From Haliotis asinina (Eukaryota > Mollusca > Gastropoda > Lepetellida > Haliotidae): a stretch of 64,000 bases of DNA. The stretch lies in contig NC_090283.1 in assembly GCF_037392515.1 (NCBI RefSeq), forward strand, positions 16,191,001 to 16,255,000. The letters run 5' to 3'. The stretch's first letter is position 1; each line of letters opens with the position of its first letter. The notes beneath the pieces were generated by a model. The model saw nothing but the letters and a program-made list of their open reading frames with translations, was not told where the DNA came from and searched no databases. The position numbers and the translations under genes are program-made. Shown here in pieces: positions 24,895 to 37,954 of the stretch.

Positions 24895-25727
24895 CCAATA
24901 CATCAAATGAGACGAAATCGCTTAAAGTCAAATTCAACAGTCAAGAAAGAGGATGTTCGGGGATGTAACTAGATGTTAAGCATATGCTCGTTATTGAACA
25001 CTTATGTATTTCTTTAGACTTTTCCGTGTCCACTCTTGCTATTTTCGCAAGACCAAAGTACTTTGCCATGTTTGTTTTTGTGAATAAACTACAGTTTTGT
25101 CTGTTTGACCACATAGTAAATGAAATCCCGGCTTGGATGAATTTATTTGTTGTTAATGGTAACATACTAATACTGTGAAGATATGATATGCTGTGATGTT
25201 CCCCTTGTATGTACATGATAAATAATGTCATGCTGCTGTTGTGCATATGTCACGGACGTCGGTAATATCGGACAATTTATGTCCATTAAACCTTTTGTCT
25301 GTAGGCGTTCATAAAAGGAAGCTGTTCTTCTAAAAAGCTGGTGTGACTTTTCTGGGTTCACAGATTGTAAAGCTTGAATATGATGAAATTGCATTAGCGG
25401 ATGATTGTCAACGAAACATACTGAGTTCAAACAACACACATTACTAAGTAATATATATGCGTAGTGAAAAATCTAACGCTCCCCCAAAATCGTTCATGTC
25501 TGTATTAACGTAAAAAGCATTTGTGGTGATAATGTCAATGGCTGGAAACTCCAATGCACATTTCTCTCCGTATATGAGTTGTTTGTTCTCTTCAACCCAT
25601 TGTCAGTGTCACGTGACACTTGGTCGAGCGTTGTACGACGCCATTGTGTCTTACTACAGTTTTCGTAATGGTTCTTTTCTGTACATTCACAAGAGACCAA
25701 CATAGTTCACATTTTGGCCGATGTTAA
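24895..25727. other. Intergenic stretch without recognised gene
   Basis: Between the tail-to-tail genes GRL-2 and GRL-3. No convincing coding frame or RNA is seen. Confidence 0.5.
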
Positions 25728-25865
25728 TGTAGTGGGTGGATTTGGTTTTAAGCCGCGTGTAGGAACGTGCCAACAATATCACGGCGTTGGACACCAGAGT
25801 TGGGCTTCACACATTGTACTCATGCTAGGAATCTAACCCTTGTCTGTCTTCGGCGTGACATGTTA
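25728..25865 (-). mobile_element. tRNA-derived SINE fragment, family B
   Basis: Reads gtgggtggatttggttttaa, then aatatcacggcg, ggacaccag, cacattgtactcatg, gaatctaaccc and the cttcggcgtgac segment. This is the reverse of the fuller copy at 38568-38732. Confidence 0.65.
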
Positions 25866-26251
25866 AATAAATGTGGTGTCTCTTCTGTTAGACAGTTGAG
25901 TGGCTCTTGTAAATGTGACAGGTCGAATAGCCCCAGTTCCAAAACCAGGCACATGACCTGCAGTTTAGGTTTGTCCATGACGTAGGTGAACCAGAAGGGT
26001 GTATCGCTGAAATGATGTTTCGGGAATGTTTTCTACACCACTTTAATTTTCTCTTTTTAATTTAGTAGACAAATATTATGACTAAATTTGTGACCTCAAT
26101 TAGTCATTGTCACTACACTCGATTCTGACAATTTGTACCAGCATTTTATTTCCCTGGTTTTTTTCAAAAGCCTAAATCTAACCTTGTTTGTTGCTACAAA
26201 AAATATATATGGTTTCGACTGTTCACAGCACTAATTACTTAAATGACGTGC

Positions 26252-26312
26252 CATATAGCTGGAATATTGCCGAGTGTGGCATAAAACTAAACTCACTCAC
26301 CCACTCACTCAC
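26252..26312 (+). mobile_element. SINE tail fragment
   Basis: catatagctggaatattgcc, then ataaaactaaactcactcac; tail only, about 420 bp downstream of the GRL-3 stop. Confidence 0.75.
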
Positions 26313-26730
26313 TTTATAGGGAGAACGGAAGGTCGCGAGTTGCGAGTGTGTGCAAGATATGTCCTCAAGAAGAACAAAACGTCCGGAAGTGGGGAAACGC
26401 CAACACAGATATATTTCATGGCAATGATAAAAACACTCCAAATACAGAGATACCTGTTTATTTTCCATATAAGTGATTTTCTTACCATCTTTCATTGATC
26501 AGGTAGTACTTCGTATTTGTGGAGAAAGCTTATGTGAACAGCACCATCCTGCCACAGCCATTTCCGGACGAAGTATAAATTACGTACAACTACATAACAG
26601 GGTCACGACTCTCTCTTTGAAAACACGTGTCAGATATGAGTTATCAGTGTGAAGTTTGCATTTGGTTCACGACCACAAAAACGACAATCTAATAACGCTC
26701 TCTTCTCTCACATTCCAATGACCTTTGTGA

Positions 26731-26829
26731 CTATCCATGTAAAGTCGCATTGGTTCTGACTTGTATGGTGTCAGAGCTTGAGGGAAACTGCAGGATGACA
26801 ATGGCATAGGAAACGATAGTCCCTACCAT
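26731..26829 (-). CDS. GRL-3 exon 4 (TM7, stop)
   Basis: On the reverse strand: acceptor ttttccag, 32 codons and tag. It begins MVGTIVSYAIVILQF, so the TM7 signature is SYxxxxxQF (residues 381-389). The tail contains a possible N-glycosylation triplet (NAT) also present in GRL-4. Confidence 0.86.
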   Translation of the reverse strand: MVGTIVSYAIVILQFPSSSDTIQVRTNATLHG

Positions 26830-27329
26830 CTGGAAAAGGAAATAAATAGTGACATGATATTTCAGAAGAAATACATTATTCGCATTATGCGATGGAAGTC
26901 GCAATGTCGAATGATTTTGTAATAAATAATTAAAATTACCACTGAGGGGATTAAGTGATCAGAGTTGTTGAAATGCATATTTTGTCATATATCGTATTTT
27001 CATCTTGCCAGTTACTGTATTTTCTGCTGAAGACACGATTATTCGCAGCCTGTGGCTGTACAGCTTGAAACCTGTGGACGAGACATGAAGCAAACGCAAA
27101 ATAGCCGAGGTGACGTTTAGGAACAGAGAAACAGATAAATGATCTAACGTAGGCATGCTGCATTCAGCAACGATTATCATTGATGACGGGTTAACGAATT
27201 CAAGGCAGCTGAACCAATGGTTGATATCATGAGCAATAAACATATTCACCAGTGTCATAAACCTGTCATCGAAGGACAACAGAAGCACTAGACTATCACA
27301 TGCATGAACATAAAACTAGCATATAGAAT

Positions 27330-28560
27330 TATTGCAATTAAAGAACAGAGTACAATATAAAACACGGGCCATAGATCATCAACGACTGAAGGTAGATCAC
27401 CATCTTAGGGACCATGGGGACTTACAGCTAATTGCAGCCAACCTAGGTGGATTTACACCATCCCGTCAGCCATTGGTAATAAAAGACAAATCTAGCCAGG
27501 AAAGCACACATATTCTACGACTAAAACTTTGGCTTGGTTGGGATTTACGCACCCTCACAGGAGGACAATAGTTTTAAAATGCTTCAGTCCTTTTTCGGGG
27601 ATACAGCCACTGACAATCTAAGCTACTAATCTAAACTAATAATAATAAAAGAGGATCTATTCAGTATTCAGCACAGTCGAGCTAGACTTGTTTGACCGTG
27701 ATTCTCTCATCACACGGGATGCAGAATGGAGGATGTTCACCTTTCAGCAAATAGTTATGAGTTGATCTGGTGTGGCCAATACGACATCGTCGCACGATGA
27801 CCTCTTCAAATTTGGACTGACAACCCAAGTGGGTATAACCAATGAAAAGGTTTTACTGCACGTAAAATTTGTAGACACATTTGAGTGTCCCACGTCTTTA
27901 GCATCAGATCATGAATGTAAGATCTAATTATAGTGACATAATCTGTTGATGGAGTAAGAAGTGGTGTCACAGATTTGTTGAGTGCCGCCTTGGCAGCAAG
28001 ATCGGCCGTCCTATTCCCAGAGATGACTACGTGGCTGTGTACCCAAAGAAAGACGTATTGGCCAGTAGCAAGACCATTCAATAATTTCTATTAATAGTGC
28101 ATGTTTACACGATGTTTAATCGCCTGAATCTGAATAGATTATATGATGTTTACATTTAGGGTGTCCTTGAATATATTTAAGAGCGGCTAACATGGCATTT
28201 CCTTCAACTGTAAAAACAGATCTGTCATCCGCTAATCTGGAAGATACTGTACTGGATCCAGTGGCAATGACACAAGCTACTGCGCCAAAGTCCTGTAAAC
28301 GAGGATTTGTAAATGCTATATTTCTTTTCAAATTGATCATATTCTTCTTTGTATTGTAATTCGTTAGTTTCTGATTTTTTAAATGTAGTAAATGTTATGT
28401 CTACTTATGACCTAACCAAATGCCAAGGAGTAGACGGGAAGGAGTATATTTTCCAGCTCAATGGAAGCAGAAATAAATGGTTTAAGCCTGTGCCCTAGAG
28501 GAGGAACAAGAGAAGACTTCTTGTTGTATAAATCCTCATAAAGGGGGTTGATGACACAGT
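27330..28560 (-). pseudogene. LINE ORF2 end with RNase H domain
   Basis: On the reverse strand, pieces follow the order of an I/Nimb-like LINE. A conserved segment before RNase H (SSLVPPLGHRLKPF) maps near 28500. The N-terminal half of RNase H (28116-28340) contains V-E-G-N-A-M-L-A-A-L-K-Y-I and Y-S-D-S. The C-terminal half (27806-28081) has WVHSHVVISGNRTADLAAKAAL, slightly changed from W-V-P-S-H-x-G-I-x-G-N. A terminal R-C-R-I-G-H-T-R plus C-x2-C piece maps near 27670-27790. Stops and frameshifts show it is dead. The 3-prime UTR at 27330-27560 recurs at 10960, 16740 and 37960. Confidence 0.75.
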
Positions 28561-29346
28561 TTTAGGCAGGATTAGATTCATTAAAATATAACTTGGTAAT
28601 GTATTGTAAGACAATTTCTGTACGGCTTTGGAGAAGGAAATTCCTCTGACGTCCTTATATAAATGTGTCATCAGACATGGTTTAGGCAGGTGCTTCTGTA
28701 GCTGGTAGTTTATACTATCATCACCCGTTGCATCGTCATGATCTTGCTTAACAGCATAGGAAGCTCATGCAACGAAAAAACCTCATCATAGTCTTCATCA
28801 TTATTTCATTCGAACTTTTGTCTTTTCTTGTTTCTGATAGCTCTGAAACTGAGGGGCATAATTTGCCGATGGTGAGTTTTTGGCAAGCGTTTCGCCAATC
28901 TTTAGTTTTGTCAGTCAATACATTATCCTTCTTGAATGTTACTCTATAGGTAGTGTATAAGTTTCATCATCCCCACCACGGAGTATCGCAGGGACAATGC
29001 TAAGCACAAGCGGGTGTCCGACTTGCAGCACCAAGCATACTCGGATGATATACTCCAGCAGAAAGAACTAAAACATTAATTCTTCCACCAGATTGGCTCA
29101 TGAAGCACCTCCTTCTTGACATAAGACTCTCGGCAAAGTTCATGATGCAAATCAAATGATGTAGCTTGAACTAAAGGTGCCACATTTTGTGCAATTACAT
29201 AAAGTCAGTGCACAGGACCTGGCATGACCACCCAATTGATAGAACCGGGCCCATTCTACCACCCTTCTATGTAGGTGAAGTCAAGGCCAAAGTGATATTT
29301 TGGGCACAGGAATGCTATTCGGAAAGACAATGACTGTTTGACTTAC
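28561..29346. other. GRL-3 intron 3, remaining part
   Basis: Up to about 28900 the reverse strand may continue the LINE; beyond that I recognise nothing. Confidence 0.4.
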
Positions 29347-29436
29347 CGTAAGTACGGTTCCCTTGCTGATGGTGAAGAATCCGAGAGCTGTGATTCCCAC
29401 GTCGGAGGTGGAGACCCGAGAGAGGAACGTTTGGTA
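29347..29436 (-). CDS. GRL-3 exon 3
   Basis: 90 nt between acceptor tgcag and donor gtaagt on the reverse strand, phase 0. The core VGITALGFFTISKGTVLT is identical to GRL-4 and carries the GFF motif typical of Gr proteins just before TM7. Confidence 0.86.
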
Positions 29437-29839
29437 CTGCATACACACATTTAGATGCATAGAGAGAGACATGTTTGTACCTAAACTATCCCCCAAAAAG
29501 AAACGCACAGGTGTTTCGTATTTTTAAAAAAAACCTATTAATTATCTATCGTGTTCAAACAACCGTAAAAAATTGCAACAAAGGTGCTGATAACATGATT
29601 TTACACAACTGCACCTGATTTTACCTGAAAATGTTGATCTTGATAATATTTCTTACAAGGACCAGGAAGGCATCGCGACAACGCAACAGAAATCACCTTC
29701 CAGTTGAAAGTGTGCAGCAAAGAGCATTTACTTTCTGGCAATTAAAGTCCAGATTACTTTCGGAAAATGTCATTCGTTTTGAGGGAGTTTCAATACATCA
29801 CGTCTTGACTCTGCGACACGGAACATCGCCATTGAGAGA

Positions 29840-30105
29840 ATACATGTAGGAGATAAGAAATCGTCTGCTGCCAGGCGTCTGAATGTTAGTTTGAGCAAGA
29901 TATCATGGTTTGCAGCTCGTTGCAACTAAAGAGGTATAACGAATAACCGTTCCCGTACAGGCAGACCTCGAGTTACCACTACACCCCAAGATCGGAACAT
30001 TCGGGTACTATAGTTGCTTGGTCGTACTGAGAACACAGCAGCCTGCCTAGACTTCAGAGGATATCTGACTGCACAGAACCTTCTTCCAGACTGGTGTAAA
30101 ATGTC
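29840..30105 (+). pseudogene. Tc1-like transposase N-terminal remnant
   Basis: Reads A-R-R-L-N-V-S-L-S near 29870 (helix-turn-helix), then NNRSRTGRPRVTT..QDRNIRV near 29945-30010, the linker and second DNA-binding part of Tc1 transposases. The catalytic part is missing. Lies in GRL-3 intron 2. Confidence 0.7.
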
Positions 30106-30425
30106 AGTCATTAAAGTCTATTTGTGGACCAGTTATACATGTTTGAAAATACAACATCTTCGCAACAGATTTCTCGTCTATGCGTTTCTTGTTTTGATAG
30201 TATATTTAGCATTTAAACATAGCAACACTGGCGTATATGATAAGTTCGCTCTAAAGGTTCATTATGTTTTAATGTCTGGCCAGTTATTTATGGAGGCCGG
30301 ACTGGGATACGACTAATACAGGAAGCTGTCAAAATCTCAGATTCAGATAGTCCCCAGTTATATGGTTTTTAAAGACCATCATTCTGGACACCTATGGTGG
30401 GTCTACGTATTTACATCAATATTTG

Positions 30426-30690
30426 AATGAGTGACCTTAATTTTATGCCGCATACAGCAATGTTCCAGCTATATGGCAGCGTTCTGAAATAACCGAGTCT
30501 GAAACAGACAGTTCAGTGATCAACAGCATGAGGATCGATCTGTGCAATTGGGAACCGATGAAATATGCCAACAAAGTCAGCGAGCATGATCACCTGATCC
30601 CGTCAGTCGACTCTTCCGACAAGCATACTCGCCCTTTCATGGCAAGCATGGGTTGCTGAAGGACTATTCTACCCCTTACCTTCGCGGGTC
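30426..30690 (-). mobile_element. SINE-like repeat, family A, near full length
   Basis: From atgagtgaccttaattttat through cagttcagtgatcaacagc, tgtgcaattgggaaccgatg and gcaagcatgggttgctgaag to ccttcgcgggtc. The strand call takes the gtgagtgag end as the 3-prime tail. In GRL-3 intron 2. Confidence 0.85.
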
Positions 30691-31123
30691 ACGTCAATAT
30701 GTAAAGTAATTTTATGTAAAATGTGAAATCGTGACTCACATAGATATTTGATAGATCAGACATGAAAAGCCTTCAATTTATAAGGTTCGACCAGAAGTAA
30801 AGTCGAACGCGCAAAACGTATTGTGGCACACACAACAGACAGAATACCGTTGGGCTTTTACTGACTCGAATGATAACTACTACATGGAAAGGTACATGTT
30901 TCATGGAGAACTAACGTTAATCAATCAGATAAACAGCACATATGACTTGTACAAAAGAGCCACAACACAGGAGGGGCTTCCACTAAGTAATTTTACAAGA
31001 GCTACTTCGTGGACTGTTTCAACGTACACACTTTCTGATTTAAATCCACATCAACATTCAGAACATTCCACTGAAATCATTCCATCTCACAGCAAATGTG
31101 CTTTACAGTTAACATTTACTTAC

Positions 31124-31192
31124 AGCTCTGGTGGTCATTTCATCACTCCAGTCTATTCCAACCTGATAAAGAAGATCATCCATACCTTTTGA
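31124..31192 (-). CDS. GRL-3 exon 2
   Basis: 69 nt on the reverse strand between tgtttcag and gtaagt, phase 0: SKGMDDLLYQVGIDWSDEMTTRA. Same length as in the other three genes and close to GRL-4 (SKGTEDALYQIGINWADG..). Confidence 0.86.
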
Positions 31193-31598
31193 CTGAAACA
31201 AAATAAACACTCCAAGTCGACAACGGCAACAAAGAAACAATATTGTATGAATACTTTTCCAAACAGATATTATGAAACACACACAAATAATATTTGTTTT
31301 GGATAGCTCAGCAGAATACCAACTACCTAAGCTATTAATCAGTCTTCTCCGAAATGGCTGAATTTGGAGAATCTCGTTCAAACTATGGAACAAATCAGGG
31401 TATCATCTTTGGTGTCTTATGAAGACTTGGATCTGAGGCAGTTCAGCCAGAGTCTAATGCTAAATCATGTATAGTTTAGTTATTATTCCTATCATTAATA
31501 TTATTATTGCCATATTCTCTTCCATTCATAGGGTACAGGTGATCTGACATTTACATTATATAAAAGCGAGATGAAATCGGGAAAACCGCTGTACTTAC

Positions 31599-32561
31599 TG
31601 CAGTGTTAATTAAGGTTCCAGCTATAGTAAGAATGGTGATGTAAATACATGCCCCCATTAAAAACTCTATTTCAAGGGGAAGCCCCACTCTTGCCAATTG
31701 TACTCTAAGCACTCCATAGAGGAACACGAATATATTCGGGAGAAGCAGACTGTAACAAAAGAAAGCTGGCCATGTCACAATCGAGTCCAGTACTTTTGTC
31801 AAAGACACTGTATGTTCATATTGCAGTCTTATGTCTTTGATTATGTCAATGGTGACGCAGTGACCACGTTTTTTCAAGTCAGTCACGTTCCTCTTCAGCA
31901 GTTGAAACTCCTGCACAATGTGATATGAAGCAAGCAGGTAGAACATCAGTAGGGAGTACATACTGGTGATCGCAAACATGTTTAACAAGGCGTAGAGCAG
32001 TTTGACGATGTCCCAAATAAACATATCGGGGGTAAACGGGGCCATTCGACAAACTGTGATAGTGTCCATTTCATCTCCAGGCTTCAGACTTGACAAAGAC
32101 ATGTAGATATACGTAGAATATCCCACAGCAATGACCACAACAACCCCCAACATTATTTTGTAAAACTTGACCAATCTCCGCCCAACTGTTCCTTTAGCTT
32201 CATGCAACTTCTCAAGGAGCAAATCCCAGTTATTTCTCGCAGACGTAATGCCGACAACATTCAGTACCAAGGTGAATAAAATGGTGAGGCAGTAAGTAAC
32301 CTTTACAATCTCCGTTCCTGTGCCTAATTTGTTCCATGATATGATGTAAAGTAGCCGTACAAAGTTGTACATGTGTAGGGATGTGATAAAACCGGAAAGA
32401 AACATCAACATGACTACAAGAAAATTGCGACTTTTCTTTGATTTTGCCTTCCACTGATACTTCCATGTATATATCCCAGTAAAATCAAACACCGTTCGAA
32501 ACATGGCAAACACATCTCTCAGTGGAACTTGTTGTGTGCTAGCAATAGTTGTGGACTCCAT
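31599..32561 (-). CDS. GRL-3 exon 1: gustatory-receptor-like 7TM chemoreceptor
   Basis: Gene on the reverse strand: 32561-31599, 31192-31124, 29436-29347, 26829-26731, giving 406 residues. Exon 1 codes 321 residues, with hydrophobic segments near 47-75, 85-105, 133-155, 183-212, 263-285 and 296-318; TM7 is in exon 4. The Met at 32561 (MESTTIAST) aligns with the start of GRL-4 and gives equal exon lengths (963 nt). An upstream in-frame Met at 32627 is not supported by GRL-4. Donor aacactgca|gtaagt, phase 0. It shares DVFAMFRT, FTGIYTWKYQWKA, TGTEIVKVTYCLT and CRM(A/S)PFTPDMF with GRL-4 and is only distantly similar to GRL-1 and GRL-2, apart from the 3-prime exons. Role inferred: chemosensory membrane receptor. 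Confidence 0.86.
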
Positions 32562-32594
32562 TTTCCATCGACATACGACTGTACTGTATCTGTC

Positions 32595-32632
32595 ACGGCA
32601 CGTGCATGGAATATATATGACACGCATGTCAT
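32595..32632 (-). promoter_or_regulatory. Upstream block of GRL-3 shared with GRL-4
   Basis: On the reverse strand catgcgtgtcatatatattcca lies about 50 nt before the start codon. catgtgtcatatactcca occurs about 35 nt before the GRL-4 start (35054-35071). It is a possible core promoter or 5-prime UTR element; no named factor site is recognised. Confidence 0.4.
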
Positions 32633-33657
32633 CCTGACATTCCTCTTATTTGTAGAATATAAATTATTAGAAAACATCTCAGGTGTACTAGATAATGACT
32701 GAAAGTCGATAGCCACACATTTGTGCTTGAGTATTCCAGCTCAGTTATTAGGCTCGGGTGTGTTTGCCTTTCCAGGAGAAAGTATGTATTACATAACAGT
32801 GTGTAATTCAATATTTACAACTTACTTTTACACTTCATTATAGTGTGTACACTGCGAGGACAACACTTAGGGTTAGGTTCGTTTAGACTGTTTATCAGCT
32901 CTTGATTGGGATTAATGATTCTGTTCTCAAGGTGATGAATTTGGCGAATCGTCATAATGAAATATAACGCTGTCGCCAAACACGGCACTTTCAGTACTCG
33001 CAAAGTTTAAAAAATGCACTATTCCGCAAAAGAAGTGCTTGTTATTTCAAACGTACACAGGTCCGTCAGTTCTCATGGCCATTGGTAGTAGAGTAGTAGT
33101 ACAAGAAATGGCCTCTCTTGTATTCAGCAAAAGCATTGTTCGAAATATGTCAGGTGGTGACTCCCTTCTAACATTGCATTGGACATGCATCTATTTCCTG
33201 TATTGTGCATGAATTGTACACGGAAAAACCGCAGGATTTTCGTTCACATTGTAAGTGGAATGCTCAGCATGTGTGTTGAAAGGTTAGTTTGAAAACCATT
33301 ATAAGGAGTATGTAGTAAATACGAACCATGCATAATGTTTGGGAATGGGTGCGGCAGGGTAGATTGATAATTTGTGCGTTTGGTTTAAATGAAGGTGATG
33401 CGAAGTAAAAGTTAAACCATAAATGTAAAACAACGTTGATATACCTATGGCATCACGTTCAGTTAGTAAATTTCACGAAACGGCTTGCTCAGGCCTATGA
33501 ACGTTTCGAGAACAGCTGGCAAGGAGCACTGTGGCCACATGCATTATGTTACCTCTTTTTGTTTGTTACTTTTTAACATTTTCGGTGTGTTTGCGTCAGT
33601 CATTGCGTCACCGTGGACGGAAATTATGTGCACATTGTGGTCAAATTAATTGTTCTG

Positions 33658-33797
<140 letters not shown>

Positions 33798-34084
33798 GAT
33801 GGTACTCTTCTAGTGTACATCCTAAAGGTAATGAGCACCTGGAAGAAACGAGTGGGCGATTAGTATTATCTCTACCAATAACTTGGACGTGCTGTTTAAA
33901 ATCACGGCGTTCATAAAAATGTTAGGTTCATCAAAGGCATTCGGCGTGACCACAGGTGATTTGATACTGAAGCTATGCATATTTGTGATTGGCAAATCTA
34001 GGTATTTAGGCTCAAAACATAAAATAATATCACATTTAGGAATGTGTCGCCAATTACGATGCATGCGGTTTTTAGAAAAAAGAC

Positions 34085-34260
34085 ACCTAACGGGATTGAG
34101 CGGACAGACTCGCAAATTGGTTCACACATAGAATTATACACCACTTGCACGGATCGATACTCATGCTACTGATCACTGGAATATCCGGGATTCCCTTACA
34201 GACTGTCAACATATGGCTTAAATATTGTTAATTCCGGGGTAAGCCCAAACGTAAAACCTA
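34085..34260 (+). mobile_element. Strongly diverged SINE, family A
   Basis: acctaacgggattgagcggacagactcgc, then cggatcgatactcatgctactgatcactgga keep the family order, but the tail is degraded. Confidence 0.5.
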
Positions 34261-35040
34261 AATCAAGTTCGTTAAGAGGTAGCAAGGACAAATAACTCTA
34301 AATGAAAGGGAACAAATGTAGCACTTCCTGCATTTTGCGCTGCGCATTTATCAACGGAAGTCAATGCGATGCATCCTTGCAACCCCATTTATGAAAACAG
34401 AACAATTTTCTCTTCATCATCAGTTGCAACGTCAACAATATTTTGAATCATATTCTGTTGAGGAAAACCTTTCATAAATTACAATAATATTGCGAGTGCA
34501 GAACACTTTCAAACAGGACATTGTATATTCAACTCCGTCCTTGTAAAGAGTAAGTGCATGAAATATATCTCTGATGTCGCTGATGCCAAGTCACCATGTC
34601 CCAGTTCTTAGATATTGTTGGATTTGTTTTCTTCGTATAAGGCTCTTCAGTCTCCCTGAAGACGTTTTCCACCATATGATTATACTAAGTGAGTGGTAGT
34701 TATAGGCGCCGACTGTGTGTTGTTTCAAAATGCCAATCGCCATATTCGTAACCTTGAGAACTGAATAAAATACTCTAATTTACAGCAAGTGAACAGATAA
34801 AAGTATATTTAAGTGCTGTTTACACAGTACATCCATTCTAATGAAGAATATAAGTAACTTGTAAACACTAAGCGTAGCATTGATCCCTTCAATATTAACC
34901 TCCTACTGATTTGAATCTGGAAGGCAAACACACATGGACATGATCACAACTTACACACAAAGCTCTGGCTTTCTATTTCAGTCATTATCAAAAACACATT
35001 GACCAATACCTTTTGACGTTTTATTCATCCAAGATTGGAC
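34261..35040. other. Intergenic, upstream of GRL-4
   Basis: AT-rich, no recognised feature apart from the short upstream block shared with GRL-3. Confidence 0.4.
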
Positions 35041-35053
35041 GCGTCTGGACTCC

Positions 35054-35080
35054 ACATGTGTCATATACTCCATAAAGTGG
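35054..35080 (+). promoter_or_regulatory. Upstream block of GRL-4 shared with GRL-3
   Basis: catgtgtcatatactccata, 30-50 nt before the start codon; the counterpart lies at 32595-32632 on the other strand. Confidence 0.4.
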
Positions 35081-35102
35081 TACAGTTATAGTTAGTTAGC
35101 AA

Positions 35103-36065
35103 ATGGATTCCACACCTGTAGTAAGCATGCGGGCCGTATCAGTGAGCGATGTGTTTGCCATGTTTCGAACTTTTTCTGATTTTACTGGGATTTATACGTG
35201 GAAGTATCAGTGGAAAGCATTGTCGAAGAAAAGACAAAAGTTGTTTGTAGTTCTGTTGATTTTTCATACCTGGTTTAACATAGCCCTACAGCTCTTCAAC
35301 TTTGTACGGCTACTTTACGTCATATCATGGAACAATGTAGCCACAGGTACGGAGATTGTAAAGGTTACGTACTGCCTTACATTTTTATTCACTTTAGGGC
35401 TGAATATCGTTTGCACTACGTCTTCTAGAAACAACTGGGACTTGCTCCTTCAGAAGTTACAAGACGTCAAAGGAACTGTTGGGCAGAGATTGGTCAACCT
35501 CTACAAAATCCTGCTTGGTTTTGCGTTGGTCATGGCTGTTGGACATTCGTCTTACGTCTGCATGTCACTGTCCAGGGTGAAGTCTGCAGATGACTTCGAC
35601 ATTCTCACAATATGTCGGATGTCCCCATTCACCCCAGACATGTTCACCTGGAACATCTTCACTCTGATGTACGTCTTCATGAACATGTTCCTGATTACCA
35701 GAGTGTTTTACCTACTAACGTTCTACTGTCTTGCTGCCTATCACATCGTACAGGAATTCACTCTTCTGAAACAGAAAGTGACTGACTTGCAACAGCCCAG
35801 ACACCAAGCTACTCCAAGTATAATTAACGAACTGAGACAGCAGTATGACTACTCACTGTCTTTGACAAAAATGCTGGATTCTCTTCTCACCTGGCCAACA
35901 TTCCTCGGTTACAGCATTATGCTGCCCACTGTATTTGTGTTCATATATGTACTACTCAGAGTACCATTGACGAAAGACGAGTTTCCCTCTGTGATAGAGG
36001 CTCTTGTAGTCACATGTATTTACATTGCCATTCCCACTGTAGCAGGGACCTACATCAACACTGCG
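35103..36065 (+). CDS. GRL-4 exon 1: gustatory-receptor-like 7TM chemoreceptor
   Basis: Exons 35103-36065, 37422-37490, 38113-38202 and 38943-39035 give 404 residues. Exon 1 (321 codons) aligns end to end with GRL-3 exon 1, starting MDSTPVVSM. Six hydrophobic segments are in the same places, and the EL-R-Q-Q-Y-x-Y-S-L-S-L-T stretch matches the family's cytoplasmic region before TM5. The donor aacactgcg|gtaagt is phase 0; the open frame continues to 36194 through intron sequence and must not be taken as coding. GRL-4 lies head-to-head with GRL-3 with about 2.5 kb between the starts. It is the most compact of the four (3.9 kb). Chemosensory role inferred from family; ligand unknown. Confidence 0.87.
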
Positions 36066-36187
36066 GTAAGTATACACACGTATATTATATATGTCATCGC
36101 GCATGGTAATGATACCTCTGTAACCAGAGCACATATTATGACAATTATAATTATTATGATTATCATGTATTTCCTGCGGGCTCGAGG

Positions 36188-36650
36188 AACATAAACAAAC
36201 TTCGAGGGTACATGACCCCACGGACCCCTCGTGACCAGTGAACAACGTATTTATCTTACCGAACACTTGAATTTGAATTTTGAACTGTTTGAAGCACTGC
36301 TGAATGAGAGGCGAATCGCCATTTTGCAGAGTAAACAGGTAAACAGATTTAGAGTTATCTCCCTTCCATCGATTTTCAATCGCAAAACATCGATAATTTC
36401 CGTGCTTCATGCGTGATTCAATGTTATTCGAGACAAAGAAATAGTACCATGAAGCACCAGACGAGTTCGGAATTCCCAGCGGTGTACATTGAAAATAATA
36501 CATCGCCTGTAAGCGGGGTACATTGAAAAAAATACATCGCCTGTAAGCGGGGTACATTGAAAATAATAGAATAGCGCTTAGCCAATCATAAACGACATTA
36601 ATGTGTGAGGTAAGATAATACTCTTTGTTCATTGCCATGGACACCTTTAC
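36188..36650. repeat. Dispersed element, copy A (GRL-4 intron 1)
   Basis: Shares with 39690-40235, in the same order and orientation, cagtgaacaac, gaactgtttgaagca, gttatctccctt/gttatctccgtt, taccatgaag, ggggtacattgaaaataa, gcgcttagcca and cgacatt..tg.gtgagg. It carries an extra internal tandem copy of gtacattgaaaataatacatcgcctgtaa-like units at 36480-36560. Confidence 0.7.
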
Positions 36651-37421
36651 CTTAAAATACCCCTAACCTTCTTTCTAAACACAGGTGACCATACAATTTC
36701 ACCAAATATGTCAGCGTCATGGTCATATTGAACACTTTTTTTCACCATAACTCAGCCATCTGTATCCACCACTGACTGAAAGTTGGTAATTTGGAAGTGA
36801 GACGCAAAGGTCAATATGTAGTTTCTATAACTTTGGTTTCTAGTTGATTCGATGTGAGTTCCGATTTGAAACCACTTAGTATAACCGTTTCGCTGCCTCG
36901 CCCTGACACAAACTCACGTTTATTGCCATAATGTGTAATAATAACACGTTTTTGTGACAACCGTGACTTATCGTGACTGAACCGTGGCAAATATTTTCAC
37001 CGAGGAGCACTGTCAACTAAATCTCAAATAAAACGTCTTTCAAAGCAATCAGCAAATGAGCCGAATCAGCCCACCAGCAAAGAGTCATGAGGCAGTTGGA
37101 TGGGAAGTGGCACTGGGAAATCTCCACTTTCATTATAGTGCATTAATCAGCACAAGGTAGTTGATGTTCCGCTGAATGTTTACAGATGAAAATATTACGT
37201 TTTTATTAGCTGGAGCTATTCCTCTTCGGAATAACGTTGTACTGTATTGTTAATCAAATATGAGATGACTATTGATTAAGTGTTCACATAATTCAACAAC
37301 AGACACTGCTCAGAATTAGATCAACTTAGATATAAAAAGTTATAGCGATGATTAATACACTTTACCAGTGTCCATATATTCCCATCACAGGACTAAATCT
37401 GCATGTGCATATATCTTTCAG

Positions 37422-37490
37422 TCAAAAGGAACGGAAGATGCTCTTTATCAGATTGGAATAAACTGGGCTGATGGCAGGAGCTCCAGAGCT
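37422..37490 (+). CDS. GRL-4 exon 2
   Basis: 69 nt between atctttcag and gtaagt, phase 0: SKGTEDALYQIGINWADGRSSRA. Confidence 0.87.
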
Positions 37491-37954
37491 GTAAGTAATT
37501 ATTATATTGAAAAATACTCACAGGCAAAAGTTATCGCTAATCTTGTCAATCAACCTTTGATTTGAAACATATACTACACATGCTAATATCGGAGAAGAAA
37601 CTCCAAGTGGAGGGGAGGTTATCATCATAGAAAAGGCCTCCGACATCGGATCTGTAGGTGGGTGGTACGAATTCCCCGGAATTCCACGGAACTCGGAAAT
37701 TTTATGGTCGATACATTTGCGCCCAACGTGGGAATGAGCATGTTAAAATCAAATTTGAGCAAAATACGCCTCAGTACCCACATATGCGGTTCGGAGCATT
37801 TTGTGAACGGGGGACTATGTAGCAGGGCGCGGAGTCATCTCCCATATAACATCCTTGCCTTGTAAGCTTGCTGGCGGCGTTATAACGTCATTGGTCATGT
37901 GGACAAGGTGTCCGTCTTCGGATAAGAAGGTCCGTAGTTCGAATCCTAACACTG

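Noticed and set aside
36066..36194. C-terminal extension of GRL-4 exon 1
   Set aside because: Read-through past a consensus gtaagt donor; the paralogues end at the same place.
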